Below, one piece after another: positions 1 to 8,047 of a DNA stretch of 12,299 bases. How positions within the stretch are numbered: the stretch's first letter is position 1; each line of letters opens with the position of its first letter. Both the position numbers and the translations under genes were made by a program. Origin of the DNA: Jimgerdemannia flammicorona. Taxonomy: Eukaryota > Mucoromycota > Endogonomycetes > Endogonales > Endogonaceae. Location: contig RBNI01005649.1 of NCBI GenBank assembly GCA_003990745.1, forward strand, positions 1 through 12,299. The letters are read 5' to 3'. The notes beneath the pieces were generated by a model. That model was not told the origin of the DNA, made no database searches, and saw only the letters and a program-made list of their open reading frames with translations.

Positions 1-46
<46 letters not shown>
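1..46. repeat. poly(A) tract at window edge (46 A)
   Basis: An uninterrupted run of 46 A. On the minus strand, where the neighbouring element is coding, it is a T-tract directly after the leader-like sequence. The second A-tract (2533-2568) borders the 5' module of copy 1. The run may belong to the repeat family, or it may be a collapsed assembly junction. Confidence 0.9.
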
Positions 47-51
<5 letters not shown>

Positions 52-320
52 AAGTTTGGTGAATAGGGTTTCACCTATTTGCTAGTTTAATCAGAGTACT
101 TCTTTCTTTAAATGAAGTTTGTCCCACTTGTTGCAGGTGTGAAGATCAAATTGTCCTTGTATATCAGATTCAATTCTCTCCAGATTGTCAGATGGTTTAG
201 GATAAATTCCAGTTCAGAGGTTGGACTTTATACCAACTTATAGGAATTTGCAGAAGAGTTTGTAGTAGGGTGAGGAAGCATCTTGAAGTGGAATTGGATT
301 GTAAACTGCTGCTACCAAGT
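47..320 (-). other. leader-like sequence of the retroelement
   Basis: This is low-CpG, RIP-like DNA lying downstream (minus strand) of the LTR-like segment and ending at the A-tract. An open frame of about 80 codons crosses 238-480 on the minus strand, but it begins with TTG and spans the proposed LTR/leader boundary, so I do not call it a gene. I read the stretch as untranslated leader of an element that continues beyond position 1. The evidence is positional. Confidence 0.35.
306..317 (-). promoter_or_regulatory. possible tRNA primer-binding site
   Basis: Minus-strand TGGTAGCAGCAG begins with the TGG expected opposite a tRNA CCA end. It lies three bases after a CA that could end the LTR (CTCTTACA, then ACT, then TGG). 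I cannot match it to a specific tRNA, so it is a weak candidate. Confidence 0.3.
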
Positions 321-767
321 TGTAAGAGGGTTGCTTTTTAGAGTAACCATTATATAGTTCTGGAAGGGTTTTCTGGAAGTTCTGGATATTCTGGAAGACT
401 GTTTTCTTATAGTTAAGATCAATTTCATATGGAGTATATCCTCTATACTTATTGATTTCAAGATCAGGTTGACATCTCAACCAAAGTCCTTTTTTGGACT
501 AGTTCTGGATGTTCAGGATTTTCCGTATTTCAGGAAGTTCAAGAAACTAAGACCAGGTTAGTTGAATTGGTATATCGCTACAGACAATACCCACTTAGGA
601 AATTTTGTGACAGAATTAGGAGTGGGACCTAACAGGGAGTGGATTTACTTAAAAGTAGTTTGTGGATTATTAAATAGGTTTATTTGCTATTCATGATATT
701 GCTATACTAGGAGTAGTTGTGTAAAGAAATATTGTGGAGAAGTGCTCAGGAGTTGTGTTCAGATTGT

Positions 768-787
768 TCAAGTCTGTTCAAGTCTGA
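768..787. repeat. 10-bp direct duplication TTCAAGTCTG
   Basis: Two adjacent copies of TTCAAGTCTG lie in the LTR-like segment, just downstream (minus strand) of the TATA box. No function is evident. Confidence 0.75.
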
Positions 788-811
788 GATTCTGAGGTCT
801 GGGGGAGGGGG

Positions 812-819
812 TATTTATA
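812..819 (-). promoter_or_regulatory. TATA box of the LTR-like promoter
   Basis: The minus strand reads TATAAATA followed by a C-rich stretch, within the proposed LTR and about 165 bp after the 3' module's stop. This is the usual arrangement of a U3 promoter. Copy 2 has lost this part of its LTR. Confidence 0.5.
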
Positions 820-981
820 CATACTAGTGAGGGGCTATCTGGACTATACTGAATATGGATGTAGCACTAAGTGCCTTGCTGAGTCAGAATGCAGTCATAT
901 AGTATAAGTGTGATCTGACATATCAAGAGATCATCTGATTGCTAAGTCAGTTCACAGTCATGTCATATAAGGCTAATCTAA

Positions 982-1840
982 CTATACTATGACTGCTAAG
1001 CTATTTATAGGTTTAGGTACTGTCTGGGTAGTCTTTGATGACATCACCATCAATGACATCATCTCTGGCAAAGTTTGAGCAGTTTTCTGACTTCTGACAT
1101 CATCAGTTTTCAAGATATCATCAGTTTTCAAGATGTCATCACTTCTATCTCTTGCAAGATTAAGACTGTTCTTAGTGGCGGTGGTTGTACAAGAATAACA
1201 GGTCTTGGTTCTCTTTTTTTTTGGTCTGCTGGCGCATTTGTGAGGACTGACCATTCTCATCTAGGGTGAGGGCTCCCAATGTTGTAGCTGGGGGTTTGAA
1301 TCTCTTGAAAATGATATTTTCTGTAATCTGAGACAATTTTTAGTAGTAATATCTATTACGTAGATGGCTTGAGATTGGTTTCAATGATGTTGGCTTTCTT
1401 GAGTTCAGATGAAGCATCCATCACTCTCCAATGGAGGTGACACAGATAGAGTAAATGAAGTTGTTCAAATGCATTTTGCTTCTGCTAAGTAATGAGGTCT
1501 TATATAGTTATGGTATATCTTGGTCTTGAGTTGATAGTGTAGTTCATGAATCTTTTGATGGGTGAGATAGAGTTCTTCTTGTCCTGGTCTGATTTTGGTA
1601 CTTTCAGTTTCTTTTTGTAATAGTACGGTACATCAAACTAGTTATAGTAGTTCAGAGTCAGTCTTATAGCTATAGTACTTCTTCTAGTATTCTTGTGTCT
1701 TGGTGGTAGGTTCTTGTACTTGCTGGTGTATTTTGTGTAACCAGATGATCTCTTCAGTAACTTTTTTTGTAGTCTTGCATGTAGTTTCCAAATTAGTTCT
1801 GAGGATGACATGCAGTTTTGGTGGCTTGGAGGTTGTATAC
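982..1840 (-). pseudogene. 3' coding module of retroelement polyprotein, copy 1
   Basis: One minus-strand frame of about 285 codons runs from near 1840 to a TAG at 984-982. It is broken only by scattered TAG, TGA and TAA codons of the kind that C-to-T / G-to-A change makes from Gln, Trp or Arg codons. Copy 2 (2685-3506) carries the same module and ends at the equivalent stop. The first part (EEIIWLHKIHQQVQEP, then a YYSYKTDSE-like stretch) loosely recalls the region before an integrase C-terminal domain, but I cannot confirm that. The end is Lys/Arg- and Asp-rich, with a six-residue DILKTD repeat. No chromodomain was recognised. As it stands the gene is dead. Confidence 0.6.
1101..1136 (-). 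repeat. 18-bp tandem duplication (DILKTD twice)
   Basis: CATCAGTTTTCAAGATAT is followed directly by CATCAGTTTTCAAGATGT. In the minus-strand frame this gives DILKTD twice. Copy 2 has only one diverged unit at the matching place, so the duplication is specific to copy 1 or was lost from copy 2. Confidence 0.85.
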
Positions 1841-1849
1841 TTACACAGT

Positions 1850-2532
1850 CATTGGGGCTGGGGTGGGTACTACTTCAGTGGGGCCTTTTGATTGGTGTGG
1901 GGTGGTTAGGTGATAGATGTCACTCTCAGCTTCTTTTAGTGATTTGGTGAGTTGGGCTCTAGTTGTTGGGGGGGGTCAGGGGGCCCAAGGCTACCCATTT
2001 CAGACATCTTGGCTATACTTAACTGGAACCAGGAGCTGATACAGCAATGTGATCAAGGTCTGCAGACTTGAGTAGTGGAGTATTGGGGGTCTTCTTCTGC
2101 CTTATGTGTAAGTCCTTTACTCACCTCAACTGAGAGAATCAGGCTCTACCCACTGTGATGTACTTTGATGAGAGTTTTTCTTTACCTATCATTCTTCTTG
2201 GGGTGATAGAGGCTATTCTATTCAGCTCAGACATGGTCTTGTATATATGTTGGGGTCTCAGGCATATGCTTTCAGTCATTGGTATATAGCTGGGTTCCCT
2301 CTGGTAGTAGGGAGAGCATGGTGTACAGAATGAGATGCAGGCTAATATAGGCTCTGCTATATCTGGTATAGTTAAGCTGCTGGACAATAGCTAGCCTAGA
2401 TTAATAGAGGGGTAGTACTTGATGGGTGGTGGGGGAGAGTTGGGGCAGTGCTTGATGGGTAGTGGGGGAGAGTTTTGGCCTATGTAGTCTAGGTTTTCTT
2501 CTAATAAAAATTCATGGGATATTGAGTCTGTT
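1850..2532 (-). mobile_element. 5' module of retroelement copy 1
   Basis: About 680 bp are shared with 11647-12299 (copy 3), at roughly 80% identity by eye with mostly transitions. The shared landmarks include a GGGGCCCAAGG-like block and the end TTAACAGACTC (minus). An open frame of about 82 codons (2387-2139) recurs in copy 3 (12185-11937), but it begins with TTG and about 26 of its 82 residues differ, so constraint is doubtful. I do not recognise a protein. The module joins the 3' module at about 1846-1852 and is absent from copy 2. Confidence 0.55.
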
Positions 2533-2568
2533 AAAAAAAAAAAAAAAAAAAAAAAAAATGAATATAGC
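2533..2568. repeat. poly(A) tract between copies 1 and 2 (36 A)
   Basis: 36 A (T on the minus strand) separate the end of the 5' module of copy 1 from the truncated LTR of copy 2. An AATAAA on the plus strand (2503-2508) lies 24 bases upstream of the run, and copy 3 keeps the same hexamer at 12268-12273 before the window edge. Confidence 0.9.
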
Positions 2569-2684
2569 ACTTAGTGTCTTGCTGAGTCAGAATATAGTCA
2601 TATAGTACAAGTATGATCTGACTTATCAAGAGATTGTCTGACTGCTGAGTCAGTTCACAGTCACATTGTACAAGGCTAATCTAA
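2569..2684 (-). repeat. truncated LTR start of copy 2
   Basis: This corresponds to about 855-981 of copy 1, directly after the shared stop codon. It ends at ATTCA followed by the T-tract (minus strand), so the TATA box, the rest of the LTR and the primer site are missing. Aligned to copy 1 it shows CA/TG swaps, for example 2664-2665 with 961-962 and 2667-2668 with 964-965. Confidence 0.5.
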
Positions 2685-3506
2685 CTATACTATGACTACT
2701 AAGCTATTTATAGATTTAGATATTGTCTGGATAGTCTTCAATGATATCACTATTGATGACATCATCTCTGGCAAAGTCTGAGCAGTCTTCTGACTTCTGA
2801 TATTATTAGTTTCAAAGGTATCATCACTTCTATTTCTTGTAAGATTGAGGCTGTCCTTAGTGATAGTGGTTGTATAAAGATAACAGGTCTTGATTCTCTT
2901 TTTTTTTTGGACTGCTGACACATTTGTGAGGACTGGCCATCCTTGTCTAGGACAAGGGCTCCCAATGTCATGGCTAGGGGTTTGAACCTCTCAGAAATAA
3001 CATTTTCTGTAATCTGAGACAATTTCTAGTAGTAATATCTATCACATAGATGGGCTTGAGATTGGTTTTGATGATATTGGCTTTCTTGAGTTCAGATGAA
3101 GCATCTGTCATTCTCCAATAGAGGTGACATAGATAGAGTGAACAGAGTTATTCAAATGCATTTTACTTCTGCTAAGTAATGAGGTCTTGTATAGTTGTAG
3201 TGTATCTTGATTTTGAGTTAATAAGTGCAGTTCATGAACCTTTAATAGATAAGATAGGGTTGGTACTTTCAGTTTTCTTTTGTAATAGTATAGTATACTA
3301 ACTAGTTATAGAGGTTCAGAGTCAGTCTTATGGTTATAGTACTTCTGGTATTCTTGTATCTTAGCAGTAGGTTCTCATGCTTGCTGGCATATTTTGTGTA
3401 ACCAGATGATCTCTTCAGTAACTTGTTTTGTAGTCTCACATGTGGTTTCCAAATTGGTTCTGAGGATGACATGCAATTTTGGTGGCTTAGAGGTTATGTG
3501 CTTACA
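2685..3506 (-). pseudogene. 3' coding module of retroelement polyprotein, copy 2
   Basis: Homologous to 982-1840 along its length and ending at the matching TAG (2687-2685, minus). The final 78 codons are open and can be aligned with copy 1 (shared RSQKTAQTLPEMM). Upstream there are stops and small indels. At the 5' end it joins the dUTPase-like domain in frame (GGVID then CKHITSKPPK), while the same module in copy 1 joins an unrelated 5' module. Function unknown; a link to the integrase C-terminus is only a guess. Confidence 0.6.
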
Positions 3507-3726
3507 GTCAATGACTCCTCCTTCAACTGAGATTTCACTCTTGATCAGACTACTCCTGGTCTTGATAATTCCAGTATAGTTCTCTGGTAACTTGACTCCA
3601 ATTCTAGTACTAAGTAGAGTGGTGGTCTGTAGTTCAAGTATAGTATCTTAGATACTGATAAGGTCTATTTCTATAGCTTTTTCAGTCTTATATTCTGAGA
3701 TCTTAGCTTTGGGGTGAAACTTCTTG
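3507..3726 (-). pseudogene. dUTPase-like domain, truncated and decayed
   Basis: dUTPases hydrolyse dUTP to dUMP and pyrophosphate, and some retroelements carry one to limit uracil in their cDNA. The minus-strand frame shows the family's motifs in order: a HPKAKISEY lead-in, motif 1 as KAIEIDL (3680-3660; usual form A-G-x-D-L), then IGVKLPENYTG, motif 2 RSSL (3557-3546), and the start of motif 3, GGVID (3521-3507). The tyrosine/glycine part of motif 3 and the later motifs are absent, replaced by the 3' module. An in-frame TAA follows motif 1. It lies about 400 bp after the protease, with no reverse transcriptase between. The gene cannot work as it stands. Confidence 0.7.
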
Positions 3727-4130
3727 ACCTTGAGAATGATGTCTGATTCTTATTCCTCCTCATTATCACTATCAGCTTGAAGCTCTGGAGGCTAGTCATC
3801 TTCTTTGGCTTTATTTTTTACTTCAGCTACTTCTTACTCATACCTTTGTTGACAGATTTTTCTAACTTTACTGATATAGAATAAGTAGTTATTTAGATGT
3901 TTGGAGTAATATATCCTAGCACTATAGAGGCATCTTTCTTGAGGAGTATAGCTATTGATAATCTTATTATATCACTGCTTATCTATGAGCTTGGTTGTCT
4001 TACTCTTATTCTTATATACTAAGTATATGAAGACTTCTGTATTCTCTTTATCTCCTTTCTCTATATCTAGTAGTACTTCTTTGTGGACATTAATAAAGAC
4101 TTATACCTTTCTTCTTCTATAGTTGACCTG
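3727..4130 (-). other. charged linker between protease and dUTPase-like domain
   Basis: The minus-strand frame continues through this stretch with RIP-type stops. It encodes a basic part (KNKSKTTKLIDKQ) and then an acidic run (DSDNEEE) just before the dUTPase-like domain. No domain is recognised. The acidic stretch looks like an unstructured linker of a gag-pol polyprotein. Confidence 0.4.
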
Positions 4131-4450
4131 CAACTTCTGGACATTGAGGTCAATGATAGCTTTAGTCTTGAGGATATTATACATAGTTGGTGGTACTTAT
4201 AATAATCACATTTACTAAGATAGTAGCTCCTTTAATCTTGATAGAGACTTCTCAGATCTTGTCTAGAGAGATAGCTCATATATCATCTACTGTGATATAG
4301 ACCATTTTGGTAGATTCTTCAATGTTTCAGCCTAGGCAGTCAATTGTCTTCTTACTTATAAGATATCTTCTAGCATCAGTATCAATGATAGTATTAAAGA
4401 TACAATCTTTGATCTGATATTGAGTATAAGCTGAGGTCTTGCATTGATCT
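4131..4450 (-). pseudogene. retropepsin-like aspartic protease, decayed
   Basis: Retroelement aspartic proteases cut the polyprotein and work as dimers through a D-[ST]-G motif. The minus-strand frame reads IKDCIFNTIIDTDARRYLIS, with the active-site remnant D-T-D at 4383-4375, where the glycine is replaced by Asp. A hydrophobic strand (ATILVNVIII) follows, then a frameshift and a segment (KTKAIIDLNVQKLQV) that resembles the usual continuation after the second conserved block. TGA and TAA codons stand at likely Trp or Gln positions. It follows gag and precedes the dUTPase-like domain, as expected for a gag-pro unit. Confidence 0.6.
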
Positions 4451-4989
4451 TCAGATTCTTTACCTTAGTCTTTTTGTTTATCTTCTTATACATTATGAGT
4501 TTCTATGATCTTATACTCTTGGTTCTTAATAGTAGTTACAAGTCCTGCTCTCAACTGCTGTCTGAAGGTAGAGACTTCTACTAGTTGTTCAAAAGTAGCA
4601 TTGATCTTCTATTTCTTAAGGTCCTTATAGATATCATACTGATGGATCTTGATCTTACACAGCTTCTGTTTTTTCTTGCTTTCACTTTCTTCTAAGATTA
4701 GAGTAGTGCCTTCAATAATTTGGCAGATAGCTTTATCTAACTCTATATCTTGATCAATATCCTCAAGTTGGGTCTTACTTTGAATAGTAATGGTTGTGAT
4801 CTTTTTTGATCTTTCAACTAGCTTACTATTGCTCTTTTTGTTATAGAGCTTAGACTGGGTTCTAGTATCTTCAGTAACAGAGTAGAATTCAGACTCCTCA
4901 TAGTATTCTTCATCATCAGTATCACTAATATCCTTGATGACTACTGTATTGGTTTGTTCTCTGGTTCTAGTAGCATTACTTAGTTGGGC

Positions 4990-7374
4990 TCTGTACCTTA
5001 TTTCAGTTAATTCTTTGTATAGTGGTCTTCTTCTCCATATTTAAAGTATGTGATAGTATATTCCTCTATAGTAGCTGCAAACTTCTATACTGGTCTCTTG
5101 TTGGTACTTTGTACTTCTCTAATAACATCACTAAGATGTATAGTTATCTTGGCAAACTACTGGACAAGTTTCTTCACTGGGTTAACTTTGGCCATCTTGG
5201 GAATAGGTGGAGATAGTTATCTGTTGAGAGCTGTGATAGATATGATACTGGTTGACTTTGATGGCTCTATCTTGATGCTAGTTATTCTTTCTATTGAGTA
5301 TATAGTAGGGTGTCTGGCAGTCTAATATCTCTATACAAAGATCACTTTTTGGTCAAGAGTCAGAGTACTTAGATTAGACCAAATTACTCAGGTAATTTTA
5401 TGGTGAACTCTTTTTAAGAAGATTAAATCAGCTATCTGTTTCTTGAGATAGTTATTATAGCTAGCCAAGACAATCTGGTGGCAGATTTGAGTATAGAATG
5501 AGTTGAGGTCTTCATTGAGTTCTTGGCAGATAGTATTGAGTTGATCTTTAAGAGCTTACTTGATCTCTTCAGTATAGTATATAGTTTTAAAAAAGTTCTT
5601 TATATTGGTAAGTTTGGCTGTATTAGTGTCAGTAATAGTAACTGCATTGAACTTGTTTCTGATAGGTTCTCTGAGGCTAATAGATAGGAGGGCCAATTAT
5701 ACTTCAATATTAAGAGCTTATATAACAGAAAATTATTTAAAGTCTTTAATAAAGATCAGGATTGACTCTTCAGTAGTAAATCCATAGAATATGAATGAAC
5801 ACATTTCTATTTTATCTTGAATTCTTACAGAGGTGACTCTTATAGTTAGAGTAGTTATTGTAGTAGTTATTTGTTATTTAGCTTGAAAGTGAGGGATTCT
5901 AATAGTATCACTAGCTAATAGGTACTAAGTTGTCACATAGTGGACACTGAGTTCTCCAAGTATATCAGATTCTCTTCAAGATGTATCTCTTAGACTAACT
6001 ATAAGTTTCTTATAAGCAAGTTCTATTAGAGTATCTTTCCAAAGTCTTATAGTCCTTAAACTTTTTATCTTTAAACTGTTTTATTGTCTCTTAGATTTAC
6101 TTATATAGAATTGAGTAGAGAACTGAAACTTTTATGCTCTTGAGTGATTGGATACTTAAATGCTTGAGTATTTTAATATTGACTTTATTTCAAAGGAAAT
6201 GAGAGAGATATTTATATAAAATATAATTCAATAGTTGCTAAGATATAAAGCTAAATATAAAATTCAATAACTAAATAAGATATTTAAATATAGAAAACTT
6301 CAAATTATAAGTATAAATTTGAGTATCTGTAGAATTAGTTACATAAGATCAGGATACCAGAATATTCAAGTATTCAAACAAATAGTTATATAAACAAATT
6401 AGAGTAGAATGTTCAGAATCCTGGAGACTTTGTCTTTATTGCTATCATCAAGACTAAAGGTTGGAGACAGGATGTCTTCAAAGGAAATAAGATCAGAAAA
6501 TATTTCTGTTTTATTCATTTCATATATAATCAATTAGTAGGATGATATTATTGTCAGTAATATCATGTTCAAAAGTAGTAGAAAGGAGATCAGAGGCTCT
6601 CTAATCTATGATATTTTCCTCCACAAAGTAGAGGATAAAGGTGAGATCTTAAGGGGGTCTGACCTGGATACTGAGATCTTAGAATACTGAGATTAATTCT
6701 TGTAGAAATTGATCTAAATTATTCTCAAGAATAAGATTCCAGAACTCTTCTATCTCATTACTTTTGAGAGTAATAGTGGATTGAGCTTCTGTAGACCACT
6801 ATGGCTTTTAGTATATCTGTGCAGTAAGCTGACAATTCCTTGAAGTCTGAGACTCTGATATACTCTAAGTTAGAGATTGACCAAGATATATACCTAAAGA
6901 CCTGATGGATCTTTTTGACTACCCTCAATTTATATATACATATCTATAGGGGTGGTATCTTATATCTTTTGAGAACTGATCTGAGAGAATTCCCAGCAGA
7001 GGAGGTTTTCTATTTCATATTCCTGCTATATCTAATAGCAGTAGTAATTCTTATCTCTTCTTAATGATAGAGAGTAAAGTAGTAAGAGTCACTAATACCC
7101 AGATTAAGACTAGGAATCCTTCTGGTACAGATCCTCATAACTCTCCTAATATCTTAGAATATCTTTTCTTGGACTGAGAAGTCTTGATAGTTTCTAGACC
7201 TTACAGTTTAGTGAGTAATAGGCATTTTATTTATAATAAGTCTTTTGAACTATTTCAGGATTTTATAAGTCTTGTTTGAGTTGCTGTTACTGCAGTTTCC
7301 TAGTCCTTCTTTTATATTTTTTAAGATGTCTATTTTATAGTTATTATGACTCATAGTTGGTCATTATTGCTCAT
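4990..7374 (-). pseudogene. gag-like gene, decayed
   Basis: A likely start ATG at 7374-7372 (minus) begins MSNNDQ, followed by a Gln/Thr/Lys-rich stretch in which many TAG, TAA and TGA codons stand where Gln would fit. Further on are helical, Leu/Asn-rich capsid-like segments (for example EIEEFWNLILENNLDQFLQE near 6755-6690) and, at 5048-5007, a CCHC zinc-knuckle remnant. At least several frameshifts and dozens of stops separate these pieces. The length, about 2.4 kb, is long for gag and may include insertions or a badly decayed AT-rich part (about 6050-6420). The gag call rests on the knuckle and the protease downstream. Confidence 0.5.
5007..5048 (-). other. zinc-knuckle remnant with Cys replaced
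   Basis: The minus strand encodes Y-F-K-Y-G-E-E-D-H-Y-T-K-N-stop. The spacing is exactly C-x2-C-x4-H-x4-C if the two Tyr codons (TAC, TAT) were TGC and TGT. That is one G-to-A change each in TpG context, the expected RIP direction. His (5024-5022) remains and the fourth ligand is now TAA. Confidence 0.6.
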
Positions 7375-7640
7375 TTTGTAGCCTGGGGCTGTATAATCTT
7401 CTTATGCTTTGATCTGGTAGCTTGTAAGAAAAGACTGTCTCCTGTGATGATGTCACTATTCTAAGATCACCATTACAATATATATTAATTGATATATTGT
7501 GAAATTATAGTGTAAATATCTGATATTTAATTTAATTTAAATGAATAAAGTATATTAATTGGTTTAAATCAATTCTCTCATTGATTTGAAATTTCTTTAT
7601 AATTGATTTGATTCAAGTCAGTTTGTAACAGACTCTACTC
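7375..7640. other. AT-rich 5' flank of copy 2, LTR remnant unresolved
   Basis: There is no gene here. On the minus strand, TGTTACAAACTGACTTG (from 7627 down) and a later TATAAAG could be the start of an old LTR, and TTTCACA near 7497-7503 could be its end, but no second copy is present to test this. The sequence is rich in AATTGATT-like short inverted repeats and lacks CpG. Confidence 0.3.
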
Positions 7641-8047
7641 ATCCGGAATACTAGATATATAATATTTATGAGTAAACAAGTGACAGGCATATATTGTTCA
7701 TGAGGATAAAGCTTGCGAGCATAATGCTCATAAGCAGCTCTATAATTAGGTCAAAAAAAACAATTATGGTATAGCGAATTGCCATCATTTATGCAGTCTG
7801 AAAAATACTATGGGCGGGGATATGATGTGGAAACGTAGCTCATATGTATACTGTGTACTATAGCGGAAGGGACACCATACCAAACCAACTCCATACGAAA
7901 GTGCTCTTGGCCCTTTGGCCAATGGAGAGAAGTTATTATAAATCGAAACCGACGAGGATACATACATATTTTTTAATTACGGCCATTTGCACGATAGACG
8001 ACAAAACCCAAACATCAGATAAAAACCTAAGATTTAGCTTCAAATGT
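7641..8047. other. 3' flank of NIP7, single-copy-like, no gene seen
   Basis: CpG reappears at 7644 and stays at ordinary frequency. Overlapping open frames on both strands (7785-7967 minus, 7844-8056 plus) are short, resemble nothing I know, and one overlaps the end of NIP7 antisense. The stretch probably holds the NIP7 3' untranslated region. A run AATTAAAAAATATG on the minus strand, about 80 bases after the stop, is a possible A-rich poly(A) signal. Confidence 0.5.

Larger units (their letters stand above)
321..960 (-). repeat. LTR-like segment of copy 1 (boundaries tentative)
   Basis: This follows the stop of the 3' coding module (stop at 984-982, minus). It could run from TG at 960-959 to CA at 322-321, about 640 bp. 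A minus-strand TATAAATA (812-819) supports an LTR promoter, and a primer-site candidate follows the proposed end. The first 115 bp or so also occur in copy 2 (about 2569-2662). The full segment appears only once here, so its ends cannot be confirmed by pairing LTRs. Confidence 0.4.
2569..7500 (-). mobile_element. decayed Ty3/gypsy-type retroelement, copy 2
   Basis: On the minus strand this reads gag, zinc knuckle, aspartic protease, dUTPase-like domain, 3' coding module, truncated LTR. Frames are interrupted by many TAA, TAG and TGA codons where Gln or Trp is expected, and no CpG remains. Reverse transcriptase, RNase H and the integrase core were not seen. The dUTPase runs straight into the 3' module, which suggests an internal deletion near 3507. 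The 3' LTR stops at 2569, before the position of the TATA box in copy 1. The 5' border, near 7500-7640, is uncertain. The Ty3/gypsy call rests on the gag-protease layout and is an inference. Confidence 0.65.

Noticed and set aside
238..480. Minus-strand 80-codon frame in the LTR/leader region
   Set aside because: It begins with TTG, not ATG, crosses the proposed LTR end and primer site, and resembles no protein I know.
2139..2387. 82-codon minus frame conserved in copies 1 and 3
   Set aside because: TTG start, about 26 of 82 residues differ, and the changes are mostly transitions with no sign of third-position bias, so conservation of the open frame is probably passive.
5022..5325. Plus-strand frames in copy 2
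   Set aside because: The minus strand carries the gag and zinc-knuckle signal here; the plus frames are open by chance in T-rich DNA.
7560..7640. Similarity of GATTTGATTCAAGTC-like sequence to the foldback element arms
   Set aside because: Only short AT-rich pieces match and no terminal repeat or TA pair could be found; too weak to call a decayed copy.
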